From the NCBI RefSeq assembly GCF_900111145.1, contig NZ_FOIR01000002.1, positions 1,398,566 to 1,462,565 on the forward strand: a stretch of DNA of 64,000 bases, in the 5' to 3' direction. The DNA is from Roseivirga pacifica (GTDB taxonomy: Bacteria > Bacteroidota > Bacteroidia > Cytophagales > Cyclobacteriaceae). Positions 8,879-18,836 of the stretch are shown piece after piece. Position 1 is the stretch's first letter; every line of letters begins with the position of its first letter. The translations under genes were made by a program, and so were the position numbers. The notes under the pieces were generated by a model that was not told where the DNA came from, ran no database searches, and saw only the letters and a program-made list of their open reading frames with translations.

Positions 8879-9650
8879 TGTGCGGGTGTGGATCGTAACC
8901 TACCAACTCAAAGTCTTCAAACTTAAAGTCGAATAAATCCTTTACATCAGGATTTAACTTCATTGTTGGCAGTGGCCTAAAGTCCCTAGATAGCTGCAGT
9001 TCAGCTTGTTCAAAATGGTTGGAGTACAAATGAACATCACCAAATGTGTGTACAAACTCACCTGGTTCAAGTCCGCAAACTTGCGCAATCATAAGCACCA
9101 ATAAAGCATATGAGGCTATATTAAACGGAACGCCCAAAAAGACATCTGCACTTCTCTGGTACAACTGGCAGCTAAGCTTGCCATTGGCTACATAAAACTG
9201 AAAAAGTGCATGACATGGAGGCAGCGCCATATGGTCAACATCGGATACATTCCAAGCACTAACAATGAGTCTGCGGCTATCGGGGTTGTTTTTAATATTG
9301 TCAACCACCTTGGTAATTTGGTCGATGGTGCCACCATCTCGTGCTGGCCAATTTCTCCATTGGTATCCGTATACAGGCCCAAGGTTACCATCTTCATCTG
9401 CCCATTCGTCCCAAATGCGCACCCCATTATCTTTTAGGTACTTAATGTTGGTATCGCCCTGTAGAAACCACAATAGCTCATGAATAATGGAACGCAAGTG
9501 AAGTTTTTTTGTAGTAACTACAGGAAAGCCCTCAGCCAAATCAAATCGCATTTGATAACCAAAAACGCTACGTGTACCCGTACCTGTTCTGTCACTTTTA
9601 TCTACTCCATTTTCTAAAATGTGCTTCATCAGGTCGTGATACTGTCTCAT
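8856..9650 (-). CDS. thyA: Thymidylate synthase
   Basis: A 264-residue ThyA, the same length as the E. coli enzyme, which methylates dUMP to dTMP with methylene-tetrahydrofolate. The catalytic cysteine is C146 in [14 protein letters not shown]. The phosphate-binding arginines appear in [14 protein letters not shown] (18-31) and [17 protein letters not shown] follows. The gene is complete, starts divergently 30 bases from the MMPL exporter gene and overlaps pabC tail-to-tail by 23 bases. Confidence 0.97.
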   Translation of the reverse strand: MRQYHDLMKHILENGVDKSDRTGTGTRSVFGYQMRFDLAEGFPVVTTKKLHLRSIIHELLWFLQGDTNIKYLKDNGVRIWDEWADEDGNLGPVYGYQWRNWPARDGGTIDQITKVVDNIKNNPDSRRLIVSAWNVSDVDHMALPPCHALFQFYVANGKLSCQLYQRSADVFLGVPFNIASYALLVLMIAQVCGLEPGEFVHTFGDVHLYSNHFEQAELQLSRDFRPLPTMKLNPDVKDLFDFKFEDFELVGYDPHPHIKGVVAV

Positions 9651-9680
9651 AATTTGATTGGTATTTATAGATTTGAATTA

Positions 9681-11987
9681 ATGAACAAATTAACGCAAAA
9701 AGTCAGTAAAGGGAAGGCAGAAGACAAAGTTTTTAGACTACGAACCCTCTGGCGTTTCTATGAATCTTTTAACGCCAAAAAAGCTACTTTTTGCCTATTG
9801 CTACTTGCACTACTTACCGCAGTGTTTGCCAGCCAATTACCAAAGCTCAGATTCAGCTATAGCTTTGATAGCTTTTTCCCGGAAGGAGATGCCGACCTAG
9901 AACGTTACAATAAACTCACTGAGGAATTTGGCCTGTATAACGACTTCCTGTTTGTGGTTCTACCTTCCAAAGAAGCCTATACCACAACATTTATCGAAAG
10001 GGTAAATACACTTAAAAAGTCGATGGAAGACTGGCCTGAAGTAACCGAAGTCCGCAGTCCCTTCGAGCTAGCTAAATTTCAAATCAATCCGTTTGGTGTA
10101 AACAAGGTGCCATTATTGCCCAAAACCGAACTGAACGAAACAATCATTGAGGAGTCTGGCTTAATGGGCAACTTTTTTGGCCGAGAGCAAAAGTCCATCA
10201 TGCTATTCTTAGAGCACATCAAATTTGCCGATAAAGAGGCATCAGATGTGTTTTTAGCCAAGCTAACCGACCATTTGGAAAACGAAGGATTCGAGAATCA
10301 CAACGTTTCTGGCAAAACTCAAATACAACTGGCGTTTACCGAACTACTGGAAACGGAGCTTGGCAGGCTACTCATATTGGGTTTTGTAACCGTGTTACTC
10401 GTTCTCATACTTCTCTTTAGGAGTTTTAAAGGGCTCTTACTCCCACTTTCTGTTTTGCTTTTAACCATTATTTGGACTCTCGGATTTATGGTATTAACAG
10501 GCAAGCAAGTAGATGCCATGGTGGTAATGATTCCCGCGATACTCCTAATTGTCGCACTTTCCGATGTGGTGCACTTTGCCCATAAGTTTGATGACTTTCT
10601 AAAAAAAGGCAACACAGTACAAGGCGCCATAAATGCTACGGTTAAAACCATAGGTAAGGCCACTTTCCTTACTTCCATAACTACAGCCATTGGCTTCCTA
10701 AGCCTGTTGTTCATCCCAATCAAACCCATTAGGGAATTCGGCATGTATACTGCCTCAGGTGTGGTTTTTGCCTTTTTAATCACCTTTATTTTTCTACCCG
10801 CCTTGCTATACTTTTTACCAAAGCCCATAGAACGCAGCGACAAAAGTGCTGACAGATGGAATGCACTTCTAAGTTCACTTTACCTGCTTATTGCTAAATA
10901 CCAAAAAGGGTTTGTAGCGGTAACAGCCTTGGCTTCAATAGCTATTATGCTAGGCACACCCCTGCTTAGAATTAACACCGGCCTTAATGTAGGCTTGCAA
11001 AAAGACGAGCCCATTTTGGAAACCGTAGCTTACTTCGATAAGAACTTTGATGGTTTTCGCCCCTTTGAAATGGTTGCAACCCTATCTACTCCTGACGATT
11101 TATTCGACCTAGAAACATTGCAGCAACTAGAGCGGCTCGAAAGCTATCTGGAGGAAAATTATGGAGTAAAACACATTCAATCTCCACTCAACATTATTAA
11201 AGGATTGAATTCAGGAATTTACGGAGCATCCACAAGCAAATATGCAATACCAGAAACAAAGGACTTAAGGAAAATAAAACGCTATTTCTTTAGCCCTAGC
11301 TTGAATGAGGAACGGAGTTATCTTTTCACCGAAGATCAACTTCAGTTTAGAATATTAGGTAGAACGGAAGACTTGGGAAGCCATCATTTCAATACACTCA
11401 ACAAAGACTTGAATGCTTTCTTAGAGAAAGAAATTAATTCCGAAAAACTCAGCGTTTCGCTTACCGGTTCTTCTTTTCTAATAGATAAAACCGACCGCTA
11501 TGTGGCTGGCTCGTTGGCCAAAGGACTTGGCTTTGCCATAATCATGGTTTTTGTTTTCATTTTAGCCTTTTTCAGAAGCCTAAAAATTGGACTGCTTACA
11601 TTGTTGGTAAACGCATTGCCCGTATTGCTACTATTCGGCTTAATGGGGCTTTTAGGCATAGATTTGAATATTTCTACAGCCATTGTGTTTACCGTGGCTT
11701 TTGGCATTGCGGTAGACGATAGCATTCATTTTATTGCCAGATACCAGATAGAAAAAGAACGCAAGCTTGAGGCTAATTCGGCAGTAGAAAGAACATTCTT
11801 CTCAACAGGAAAAAGCATATTGATCACCACGCTTATTATAGCGATTGGCTTTTCGCTATTGCTAACTTCAGTCTTTTCGGGGGCATACTATCTAGGCTTT
11901 TTTATTGTAATAGCAGCCGTAATCGCCTTGGTACTGGATATAATAATACTCCCCATACTGTTGGGCATGGGGAGTAAAAAATCTTAG
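9681..11987 (+). CDS. RND superfamily (MMPL-type) exporter
   Basis: A 768-residue membrane protein with the RND half-transporter layout duplicated: one TM helix, a large extracytoplasmic domain, then five TM helices, twice. Acidic residues in TM regions appear in LIVALSDVVHFAH and FGIAVDDSIHFIARYQ, the proton-relay positions of the family. Candidates are export of lipids or hopanoid-type molecules, as for other MMPL/HpnN-like proteins, but substrate cannot be read from sequence. The start is set at ATG 9681 (MNKLTQKVSKGK). An upstream in-frame ATG at 9621 lies inside thyA coding sequence on the other strand. The 3' end overlaps the DUF5723 gene tail-to-tail by 4 bases. Confidence 0.88.
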   Translation: MNKLTQKVSKGKAEDKVFRLRTLWRFYESFNAKKATFCLLLLALLTAVFASQLPKLRFSYSFDSFFPEGDADLERYNKLTEEFGLYNDFLFVVLPSKEAYTTTFIERVNTLKKSMEDWPEVTEVRSPFELAKFQINPFGVNKVPLLPKTELNETIIEESGLMGNFFGREQKSIMLFLEHIKFADKEASDVFLAKLTDHLENEGFENHNVSGKTQIQLAFTELLETELGRLLILGFVTVLLVLILLFRSFKGLLLPLSVLLLTIIWTLGFMVLTGKQVDAMVVMIPAILLIVALSDVVHFAHKFDDFLKKGNTVQGAINATVKTIGKATFLTSITTAIGFLSLLFIPIKPIREFGMYTASGVVFAFLITFIFLPALLYFLPKPIERSDKSADRWNALLSSLYLLIAKYQKGFVAVTALASIAIMLGTPLLRINTGLNVGLQKDEPILETVAYFDKNFDGFRPFEMVATLSTPDDLFDLETLQQLERLESYLEENYGVKHIQSPLNIIKGLNSGIYGASTSKYAIPETKDLRKIKRYFFSPSLNEERSYLFTEDQLQFRILGRTEDLGSHHFNTLNKDLNAFLEKEINSEKLSVSLTGSSFLIDKTDRYVAGSLAKGLGFAIIMVFVFILAFFRSLKIGLLTLLVNALPVLLLFGLMGLLGIDLNISTAIVFTVAFGIAVDDSIHFIARYQIEKERKLEANSAVERTFFSTGKSILITTLIIAIGFSLLLTSVFSGAYYLGFFIVIAAVIALVLDIIILPILLGMGSKKS

Positions 11988-13354
11988 AGTTTATCTAAAT
12001 CAACTATATCGGGTGATTTACGCCACTTTTTGTAGCCGAACATAAGGTTTATACCAAACCTAAAGTCGGCTTTGGAGTATTGCTCGGGCTTGTTAATTAC
12101 CAAAGCATTGTCGAGCGCCATATACAACTGCACTGGGCCAATATCCGAACCAATACTTGCTCCTAAGTTCATTTCGTGATTAGCACCACGGTACGAGCCA
12201 ACCACAGCAAACACAAACTTCTCTAGCCTATGATTGAATGAAAGCGCATAACTGGCCGGAATTTCTTCCAAGGCATTGCTCTTAAAGTATGTAAGGGAGA
12301 ATCTATTCTTGGGAGTAATATTGGCCGTGGCCGTAAAATACAGCCTAGAACCAATTGCGCTTGAAAACTCCTTCTCCGTTTCATTAGAGTTGAATTTATT
12401 CAATAAGCTATCTTTTACCACACTCTCCAAATCATCAAGCCCTCTTAGGTTTACACCTGAAAACTCAACGGTTCCGTCAGCAGTATTGTAGTTTCTTACT
12501 TCTTCCTTCCAATTAATCTTACCGATGTCATTCCATGCAGCCTCTACCCTTAGCCAATCCAATACATCGAACTTGGCACCAATATCGAAACCCACGCCTG
12601 TGTTCTCATTTGAAATAGCGTATGGAAGTAACTCCTTGTCTCCGGCATCATTATTATCAGTTAAATAATCGAACCCGGCAGTATTTATGCTGCCATTTCG
12701 AGTTGTAACGCTCCAGGCATAAGTATCCTGATGAGTAGTTAAGCTGCCACTAAAATTATCAGAAATGGAACCATGGAATACACCATTCAAGAGTTTTACA
12801 CGAGCCCCTACAACCAACCTATCTTTCAGAAACTTACGCGTATGGCCCACCCCGTACTCTGTAATTCCGTTTAGCTTCAGCCTTGTTCCGCTAAAGTCAA
12901 TAGTTTCGCCAATTCTATTGCCGTTGCCATTGGCTAAAAAGTCCATAAACTCTTCTTTGTACACCACATTAACCACGGTGCGCATGTTCACAAAGAATGA
13001 AAAACCACCTTTTTTCGTCTTTAAACCAATATGCATTAAGTTATTGGTAATGTCGGTGTTAAGGTGGTTGTTTTCTTGAGCAGCAGCCCTCAGCACATTA
13101 AAGTTTACGGTAAAATCATTCTCGCCCGGCTCCCTGTAGAAAAACTCTTCCAGTTTAAAATCTCCTTGAAAACTTGTTCCGAAGTTTAAAGCTGGCAAGC
13201 TCACCGTAAGCGAGTTGTTTGGAATGAAAGCAGGCTGTAATGTTTGTGTTTGATGCACCACATCGCGCAATTCGTAAAATGCGAAGTAAGACTGTGCATT
13301 TAGCCCTAAACAGGTCACAGTCACCAAAACGATAGTTATTATTAGCTTTCTCAT
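11984..13354 (-). CDS. DUF5723 family outer-membrane protein
   Basis: A 456-residue protein with a Sec signal peptide (cleaved near LGLNAQ) and alternating beta-strand character throughout, ending in FRFGINLMFGYKKW. The QPAFIPNNSLTVSLP segment after the signal is characteristic of DUF5723, a Bacteroidota outer-membrane beta-barrel family of unknown function. It starts one base after the stop of the 540-residue lipoprotein gene, so the two are almost surely one transcriptional unit and may work together at the outer membrane. Confidence 0.82.
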   Translation of the reverse strand: MRKLIITIVLVTVTCLGLNAQSYFAFYELRDVVHQTQTLQPAFIPNNSLTVSLPALNFGTSFQGDFKLEEFFYREPGENDFTVNFNVLRAAAQENNHLNTDITNNLMHIGLKTKKGGFSFFVNMRTVVNVVYKEEFMDFLANGNGNRIGETIDFSGTRLKLNGITEYGVGHTRKFLKDRLVVGARVKLLNGVFHGSISDNFSGSLTTHQDTYAWSVTTRNGSINTAGFDYLTDNNDAGDKELLPYAISNENTGVGFDIGAKFDVLDWLRVEAAWNDIGKINWKEEVRNYNTADGTVEFSGVNLRGLDDLESVVKDSLLNKFNSNETEKEFSSAIGSRLYFTATANITPKNRFSLTYFKSNALEEIPASYALSFNHRLEKFVFAVVGSYRGANHEMNLGASIGSDIGPVQLYMALDNALVINKPEQYSKADFRFGINLMFGYKKWRKSPDIVDLDKL

Positions 13355-13355
13355 T

Positions 13356-14978
13356 TTAGTTACCGCTTGAGTTTAGTTTAACATCTGCTTGAATAGCCAA
13401 AGCTATATTGAGCAGGTAATCTTCGAAAAACCTAACGGCAGTTCCCTGATCGGCATTGGTAGTAGTTAAAGTAGCCAATACCCTAATTTGAGTCGACTCT
13501 TTAATCTTATCTATCGCATCGGCATCTATTTCCACATCGGTAGTTGAAGATACCGATTGAGTAGTTCTCCCATCTGTTCCAACTGGCGCGCCTGCAAAAG
13601 CTGGACGCTCATCCACTACATAGAGTACATTCTCATTATCATCAAGAAACTGTAGTTCAACAGAACCACCAATTGGCATATCATTCTCAGACATTACACG
13701 CAACAGCAACCTTTTGGCATTATCAAGCGCATCGGCATTACTAAAAGACAAAAGCTCTGAAGCCACTACTTGATTAAAACTCATATTGAATGGAATTTCA
13801 ATATCAACGTTCACTTCAAGTTCACTGGCCTCTTCTATAAAATTGTACTGATCTGGCCCATACCAAGGGTTGGATACTGCCCCCATTTCTACATTAATCC
13901 TTTGTGGTTTAATGGACAGCAAATCAACTATATTAGAGTTGGTGTTATCTATAACCACACTAGTCGTCTCTGCATTTCCAATGTTTTGTAAAGTAGGACC
14001 AACAACCAAACTTGGATCATCAATAACATCTCCTTCCAAATGCACTAGATTACCGTCTTGGTCAACGGCCACAAAATCATTGAAATCAACACCTATAGGA
14101 AATCCAAAGCTGTTAGTGAAATTGAGGTGTACTTTTGGGTTTGCAAAAACCAAGTCTCCTTCTCCCAAGGTCGCAAAAAAGTCCAGTTCAAACTGGTGAG
14201 AATCTGTATCCAAGGTCTTCGATCCGATATCGCCAAAAACCTGTGAGAACTCAGCGTCAAGAATTGATAACTCAAAATCTACTGCATCAGTTGGCTCCAT
14301 ACTACCACCTTGCGGCACACTTACGGTATAGTCAACTTCTAGTACTAGTTTATTGCGAGATGGATTTCCATCCGCATCTAAATGAAAGTAACCCATATAG
14401 CCTGCAAGACTGAACTGCCATTGCTGTGAAGAGTTGGGCGGCAATTGACCGGATTCCACAACCACACTTGTTCCGTCATACAAAGAGCGAATTGTCACCG
14501 TGTAATCTACCGGATTGTCAAAGGTTGAGTTTAACCCCATAGCCAAACTTCCCTCGCTAAACTGTAGGCTATCGTACTCCTCTCCTTGATTTACAGAAAT
14601 ATCGTACTCAAAAACCTCCACTACATTCTCTGTGGTTGCTACCGGAGCATTTACAATAGTGGTGTTTGAAGGTGCCGAGCCGCCAAAGTTCTGATCTAGT
14701 ATCTGCAGGAATTCAGCTGCATCTTGCGCTTGCAGGGTCTGCTGGTAAATTACAGTCACTACATCGTTTTCGTTGGTGCCAATTTGCGCACCTCCATCGT
14801 TCAAAGACTCAAAGAGTTGGTCGATGGTATAGTCAATCTCTCCTAGAGAAACGGCTATTGTGGGATCCCAAGTCACAACATCATCCGCAAACGATGGATC
14901 CTCGAAGTAACTGATATTACATGCCCATGTGCTTAGCATAATGGCTAGCAACACCAGTAGTTGTCGTAAATTTTTCAT
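13356..14978 (-). CDS. Large surface lipoprotein of unknown function
   Basis: A 540-residue predicted lipoprotein. The hydrophobic N-terminus ends in a lipobox (STWAC, Cys20), and the rest is beta-rich with many acidic residues (D/E/N). There are repeated short segments of the type VEVDYTVSVPQGG. I do not recognise a named domain. The net acidic composition right after Cys20 (NISYFEDPSF) is compatible with surface export as seen for Bacteroidota lipoproteins, but this is inference. It is paired with the DUF5723 barrel downstream (1-base gap). The pair resembles a lipoprotein plus barrel partnership; no other clue to function is present. Confidence 0.75.
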   Translation of the reverse strand: MKNLRQLLVLLAIMLSTWACNISYFEDPSFADDVVTWDPTIAVSLGEIDYTIDQLFESLNDGGAQIGTNENDVVTVIYQQTLQAQDAAEFLQILDQNFGGSAPSNTTIVNAPVATTENVVEVFEYDISVNQGEEYDSLQFSEGSLAMGLNSTFDNPVDYTVTIRSLYDGTSVVVESGQLPPNSSQQWQFSLAGYMGYFHLDADGNPSRNKLVLEVDYTVSVPQGGSMEPTDAVDFELSILDAEFSQVFGDIGSKTLDTDSHQFELDFFATLGEGDLVFANPKVHLNFTNSFGFPIGVDFNDFVAVDQDGNLVHLEGDVIDDPSLVVGPTLQNIGNAETTSVVIDNTNSNIVDLLSIKPQRINVEMGAVSNPWYGPDQYNFIEEASELEVNVDIEIPFNMSFNQVVASELLSFSNADALDNAKRLLLRVMSENDMPIGGSVELQFLDDNENVLYVVDERPAFAGAPVGTDGRTTQSVSSTTDVEIDADAIDKIKESTQIRVLATLTTTNADQGTAVRFFEDYLLNIALAIQADVKLNSSGN

Positions 14979-14988
14979 GGTTGAAGGG

Positions 14989-15180
14989 TTAATCAGAAGG
15001 CATTACTACCCATAAGATGATGTACACGATAAGCCCCGGAAATGCTGCGCTAAACAAAGAGATAAGTACGTAGAGAATTCTAACGGTTGTGCTGCTCCAG
15101 CCAAGCCAATTGGCCAAACCACCGCAAACCCCAGCTATCATTTTATCACCTCGAGAACGATGGAGTTTATCGCTATTCAT
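14989..15180 (-). CDS. PspC domain protein
   Basis: A 63-residue protein made almost entirely of one PspC domain. MIAGVCGGLANWLGWSSTTV is the signature, followed by a single long transmembrane helix (LISLFSAAFPGLIVYIILWVV). In phage-shock systems PspC senses envelope stress; stand-alone copies are common in Bacteroidota. It precedes the lipoprotein gene by 10 bases and may be in the same unit. Confidence 0.88.
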   Translation of the reverse strand: MNSDKLHRSRGDKMIAGVCGGLANWLGWSSTTVRILYVLISLFSAAFPGLIVYIILWVVMPSD

Positions 15181-15210
15181 ACACCTTATTTTACTGATTG
15201 AAACCCGAAT

Positions 15211-16215
15211 TTAACGAGATATCTCATAAATTCCGATTACAGGAAAGTGGTCAGAGAAATAAACGTTGTTGATAGTCCTGAAAGCTTTGGGCTTGAAACT
15301 ATCGCTAAAGAACTGATTATCAATCCTCAAATACGGGATCTTCCCGTTATATGTAACCCCTAACCCTTTTCCTTTCTTCTCGAAAGCATTGCTATACTTT
15401 CGTCTGATTTTAAAATAGTTGTAGCTAAAGGGTACATCGTTAAAATCACCTGCAATAAACACTGGGTAAGGCGAGTTCTCTGCATGAACCAGCATTCGGT
15501 CTATCTGCTCAGTGCGCGAATTACTAGCCCTCAAAAACTTCATTTTAACCGACTCATATTCATGCCTAATTCCATCTGGGTTCTGAATCTTATCAGGATT
15601 GATCCCCATAGACTCCAAATGCGCACTATACACCCTTATGGTGTCTCCGTTAACATTTATATCGGCATAAAGTATGTTATTAAGTTCCGAATCTTTCAAG
15701 AGTAAGCCCTTGTCTAGAATGGGGTATTTTGAATAAATAACCAAGTTAGACCTATCCTTAAAAATAGCTTCTTCATAATTACCATTCTTCCTAATTCTTT
15801 CCACCAGACTTGTTTGTGGCTGAAATTCTTGAAAACAGATTATATCCGGGTCTTCCGCATTTATCCAACTAATGATCCCAGAATAATTATCCTTTCTAGC
15901 ATCCACAAAGAACTTCACATTGTAGTTAAGAATTTTCAATCCGTCTTCTTCAAGGTCGTCATTCCCAGAAAAACTTATCCCCACATTAATAAATGGTATG
16001 GCAATAAGTAGTAAAACCAAAAAGTAGAAGGCTTTGGTGGTTTTCATTATAGCTGCAGCAATGAGCAGCAACAAGTTGGCCACCACAATTATTGGCACCC
16101 CAACCGAAACCAAGGCAGAATAAGCCACCCACTTGGGAGAAACCAAAACACTGCCATAAACCAATAATGACAGAACAAACCAGCTAGTAAGGGCAAAGCG
16201 CGTTAAGGATTTCAT
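15211..16215 (-). CDS. Membrane-anchored endonuclease/exonuclease/phosphatase family protein
   Basis: About 334 residues, with three hydrophobic N-terminal segments (about residues 8-95) followed by an EEP fold domain. Active-site motifs in order are ILNYNVKFF, DIICFQEFQPQ (catalytic Glu), YSAHLES, FIAGDFNDVP and SDHFPVIGIYEI (Asp-His). The family includes DNases, sphingomyelinases and lipid phosphatases. The membrane anchor puts the catalytic domain most likely outside the cytoplasm, so a phosphodiesterase acting on lipids or extracellular nucleic acid is plausible but unproven. ATG 16215 (MKSLTRF) is preferred over a TTG four codons upstream. Confidence 0.85.
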   Translation of the reverse strand: MKSLTRFALTSWFVLSLLVYGSVLVSPKWVAYSALVSVGVPIIVVANLLLLIAAAIMKTTKAFYFLVLLLIAIPFINVGISFSGNDDLEEDGLKILNYNVKFFVDARKDNYSGIISWINAEDPDIICFQEFQPQTSLVERIRKNGNYEEAIFKDRSNLVIYSKYPILDKGLLLKDSELNNILYADINVNGDTIRVYSAHLESMGINPDKIQNPDGIRHEYESVKMKFLRASNSRTEQIDRMLVHAENSPYPVFIAGDFNDVPFSYNYFKIRRKYSNAFEKKGKGLGVTYNGKIPYLRIDNQFFSDSFKPKAFRTINNVYFSDHFPVIGIYEISR

Positions 16216-16280
16216 GAAGTTGGGCAATTCACTGTACTAACAAGTTTAAGGTGCTTTTCTTGTATTATCAAAACGAAAAA

Positions 16281-16303
16281 AGGTGATTGTATTACAACCA
16301 CCT
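16281..16303 (-). terminator. Probable terminator of the ABC permease gene
   Basis: An imperfect stem (aggtgattgta against tacaaccacct) at 16281-16303, with an A-run at 16276-16280 that is a T-run on the minus strand. It lies 37 bases past the permease stop codon. Confidence 0.45.
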
Positions 16304-16339
16304 CTCTTTCTTTACTTTAATTTTTAAAATTTCTTTCAC

Positions 16340-18757
16340 CTATTCATTACGCAAAGCCTTAACAGGGTTTGCCACGGCCACTTTTATAGACTGATAACTC
16401 ATGGTAAGGAGTGCTATTACAAAGGCTCCTGCACCCGCCAACAAAAACACCATAACACTTACAGGCGGTCGGTATGCAAAACCTTGCAACCATTGATTCA
16501 CTCCATACCAGCCTGCAGCCGATGCCACCACAAATGAGATCAACACTAAAACAGAAACTTCTCTACTCATAATGTAAATAAGTTGCGAAATCGATGCGCC
16601 TAGTACTTTTCTAATACCCACCTCTTTAGTCTTCTGCTGTGCTGTAAATGCGGCCAGACCAAAAAGACCAAGGCAAGCAATCACAATTGCTAGCACCGCA
16701 AAAATCAAGAATATATCACCAAGCTGCGTTTCGGCAGTGTACATATTGGTAAACCTGTCATCTAAAAATGTATACTCAAACGGCTGTCCTGGTGCCATTT
16801 CATCCCATGAATTTCGAGCCTCATCTATCACCTGCTGATAATTGCTAGCATTTAACTTAATGCCCATATAACCATTTGATTGACCCAATCGCAAAATCAT
16901 TGGCCCAATCTCTTCACGTAAGGATTCGTAGTGGAAATCCTCAAAAATGCCGACCACTTTATATCTATCTAAAGCGGATCCATCTTCATTAAAATCGCCA
17001 ATTATGGCATCATCAAGGCTTTCAATACCAAAGGATTTGGCGGCCGTTTGGTTTATTACCATAGCCATAGAATCAGTCGGCATATCTTCTGAGAAGAATC
17101 GGCCTTCGACCATTTTTAAGCCAAATACTTCCGCATAATCGTGGTCTACATTCCAATTCTGCGAAACCACACCTTTGTCTTGATCAATAACGGCATCGGG
17201 AAAGAACACCGTAGAAGATCGGCTACTTGATGTAGGCAAATACCAAGTTTTTGACGTTTGAGAAACGTTTGGGTTTGCCTCAATTTTATTTTCAAATACC
17301 GCAATATTATCGCCCAACAAATAGCTATTATGAATGAGCAGTACTTGGTCTTTTTCAAAACCAAGGTTCTTATTCTGAATGTATTGCAGCTGATTGAGGA
17401 TACTGAAAGTACCGATGATCAAAAGTATGGAAATCGAAAACTGAAAGGTTACCAATACTTTTCTCAAACCACCACTTTTCATCCCCATGCTAAGGTTACC
17501 CTTTAATACCTTTACAGGACTAAAAGCCGAAAGGAAAAACGCAGGGTATAAGCCTGCTAAAAAACCAACCAACAATGCACCAGTCAATAATGCTGGCAAA
17601 GTCTGCATTGGTTCTATCACCATTTCTCTACTTGCGAAATTGTTAAAGAAAGGCAATATCAGCATGGCCAAGCCCAAGCCTATTAACCCAGAAATAAGGG
17701 TTATGAGTACCGACTCTGAGATAAATTGACCGATAAGCTGCGATCGTACTGAGCCCAGAACCTTTCTAATACCTACTTCCTTAGCCCTATTGGCAGAGCG
17801 TGCGGTAGAAAGATTCATAAAGTTAATGCAAGCAATAACCAGAATGAATGCCGCAATAGCCGAAAATATATACACATAAGTAATGTCACTGCCCGGCTCA
17901 AAACCACCTCCATAGCCTGCTGACTTTAGGTGCACATCGGCCAAAGGCTGAAGGAAATACCTAAAATTGTTTCCGGCCGCCTTAAACTGATCGAAAGTCA
18001 TGTCGAGGTACATTTTCAATTCTGCCCCCATATGCTCAATCGCTATGTCATTCATCTGTGTTTCAACATCAGCTGTTGTGGCGTTTGGATTTAGCACCAA
18101 ATAGGTCTCGTAATTCTGATTTAGCCATTGCTGGCCGTTGTATTCATTTTCGCGGGTAATAAAAGAAAGCAGGAAGTCGAAATGAAAGTGCGTGTTATCA
18201 GGAATATCCTCATAAACACCGGCCACCGTCCAATCAGCTGCATTATCCAGTTTTAGCGTTTTGCCTAAAGGATCTTCATCGCCAAAATACTTTTTAGCCA
18301 TGGTTTCACTCATGGCCAAATGGTTCTTTCTAGTAAGCGCCTCCTCTGGGTTTCCTTCTATCATGTTCACTTTGAATACATCAAAGAATGTCTCATCAGT
18401 GAAAACTAAGTCCCCCTCATTGAACACCTTTTCCTGGTATTCAACAATCCAATCGCCAGTACCACGAAAACGAAGTTTTTGTTCTACCGCGGGAATTTGA
18501 TCAAGAAACGTTGGCCCCGCTGGTGCTGGGTTTTGTACACCTGTAAAATCTCTGCCGTTAAAGCGACCTTCAATAACGACCCGATAGATGTTTTCTTGAT
18601 TTTCAAAATGCTTGTCGAAGCTCAATTCGTAACGCACATAGGTTACAATAAGCAAACAGCAAGCAATACCAATTGCAAGCCCTGTAACATTCAGGAATGA
18701 AAAGAATTTGTCCTTCAGCAAACTGCGGAAGGCAATTTTGAGGTAATTTTTTAACAT
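16340..18757 (-). CDS. MacB/FtsX-type ABC transporter permease
   Basis: About 805 residues with the duplicated MacB_PCD plus FtsX architecture common in Bacteroidota: one TM helix, a periplasmic domain and three TM helices, repeated. MLKNYLKIAFRSLLKDKFFS is the typical N-terminus and AKEVGIRKVLGS / TKEVGIRKVLGA occur at equivalent positions of the two halves. There is no ATP-binding domain in the protein and none next to it, so its ATPase must be elsewhere. Function is mechanotransmission or export (lipoprotein release or efflux). The start at 18757 is preferred to 18805, because the extra 16 residues have no family resemblance. Confidence 0.88.
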   Translation of the reverse strand: MLKNYLKIAFRSLLKDKFFSFLNVTGLAIGIACCLLIVTYVRYELSFDKHFENQENIYRVVIEGRFNGRDFTGVQNPAPAGPTFLDQIPAVEQKLRFRGTGDWIVEYQEKVFNEGDLVFTDETFFDVFKVNMIEGNPEEALTRKNHLAMSETMAKKYFGDEDPLGKTLKLDNAADWTVAGVYEDIPDNTHFHFDFLLSFITRENEYNGQQWLNQNYETYLVLNPNATTADVETQMNDIAIEHMGAELKMYLDMTFDQFKAAGNNFRYFLQPLADVHLKSAGYGGGFEPGSDITYVYIFSAIAAFILVIACINFMNLSTARSANRAKEVGIRKVLGSVRSQLIGQFISESVLITLISGLIGLGLAMLILPFFNNFASREMVIEPMQTLPALLTGALLVGFLAGLYPAFFLSAFSPVKVLKGNLSMGMKSGGLRKVLVTFQFSISILLIIGTFSILNQLQYIQNKNLGFEKDQVLLIHNSYLLGDNIAVFENKIEANPNVSQTSKTWYLPTSSSRSSTVFFPDAVIDQDKGVVSQNWNVDHDYAEVFGLKMVEGRFFSEDMPTDSMAMVINQTAAKSFGIESLDDAIIGDFNEDGSALDRYKVVGIFEDFHYESLREEIGPMILRLGQSNGYMGIKLNASNYQQVIDEARNSWDEMAPGQPFEYTFLDDRFTNMYTAETQLGDIFLIFAVLAIVIACLGLFGLAAFTAQQKTKEVGIRKVLGASISQLIYIMSREVSVLVLISFVVASAAGWYGVNQWLQGFAYRPPVSVMVFLLAGAGAFVIALLTMSYQSIKVAVANPVKALRNE

Positions 18758-18836
18758 AGTGTTGTTGGTTTTTGACCTAGGCACAAAGTGCCCATATAGC
18801 GACAAGACGCTCTACACTATGTTAAAGTTGCATGGG

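Noticed and set aside
10319..10843. 174-codon minus-strand frame
   Set aside because: Antisense to the MMPL exporter; Met/Lys/Ser-rich shadow of hydrophobic coding, no domain.
11950..11973. Hairpin actcccca...tggggagt at the exporter 3' end
   Set aside because: Lies inside coding sequence and is followed by A-rich, not T-rich, sequence on the plus strand, so not a convincing terminator.
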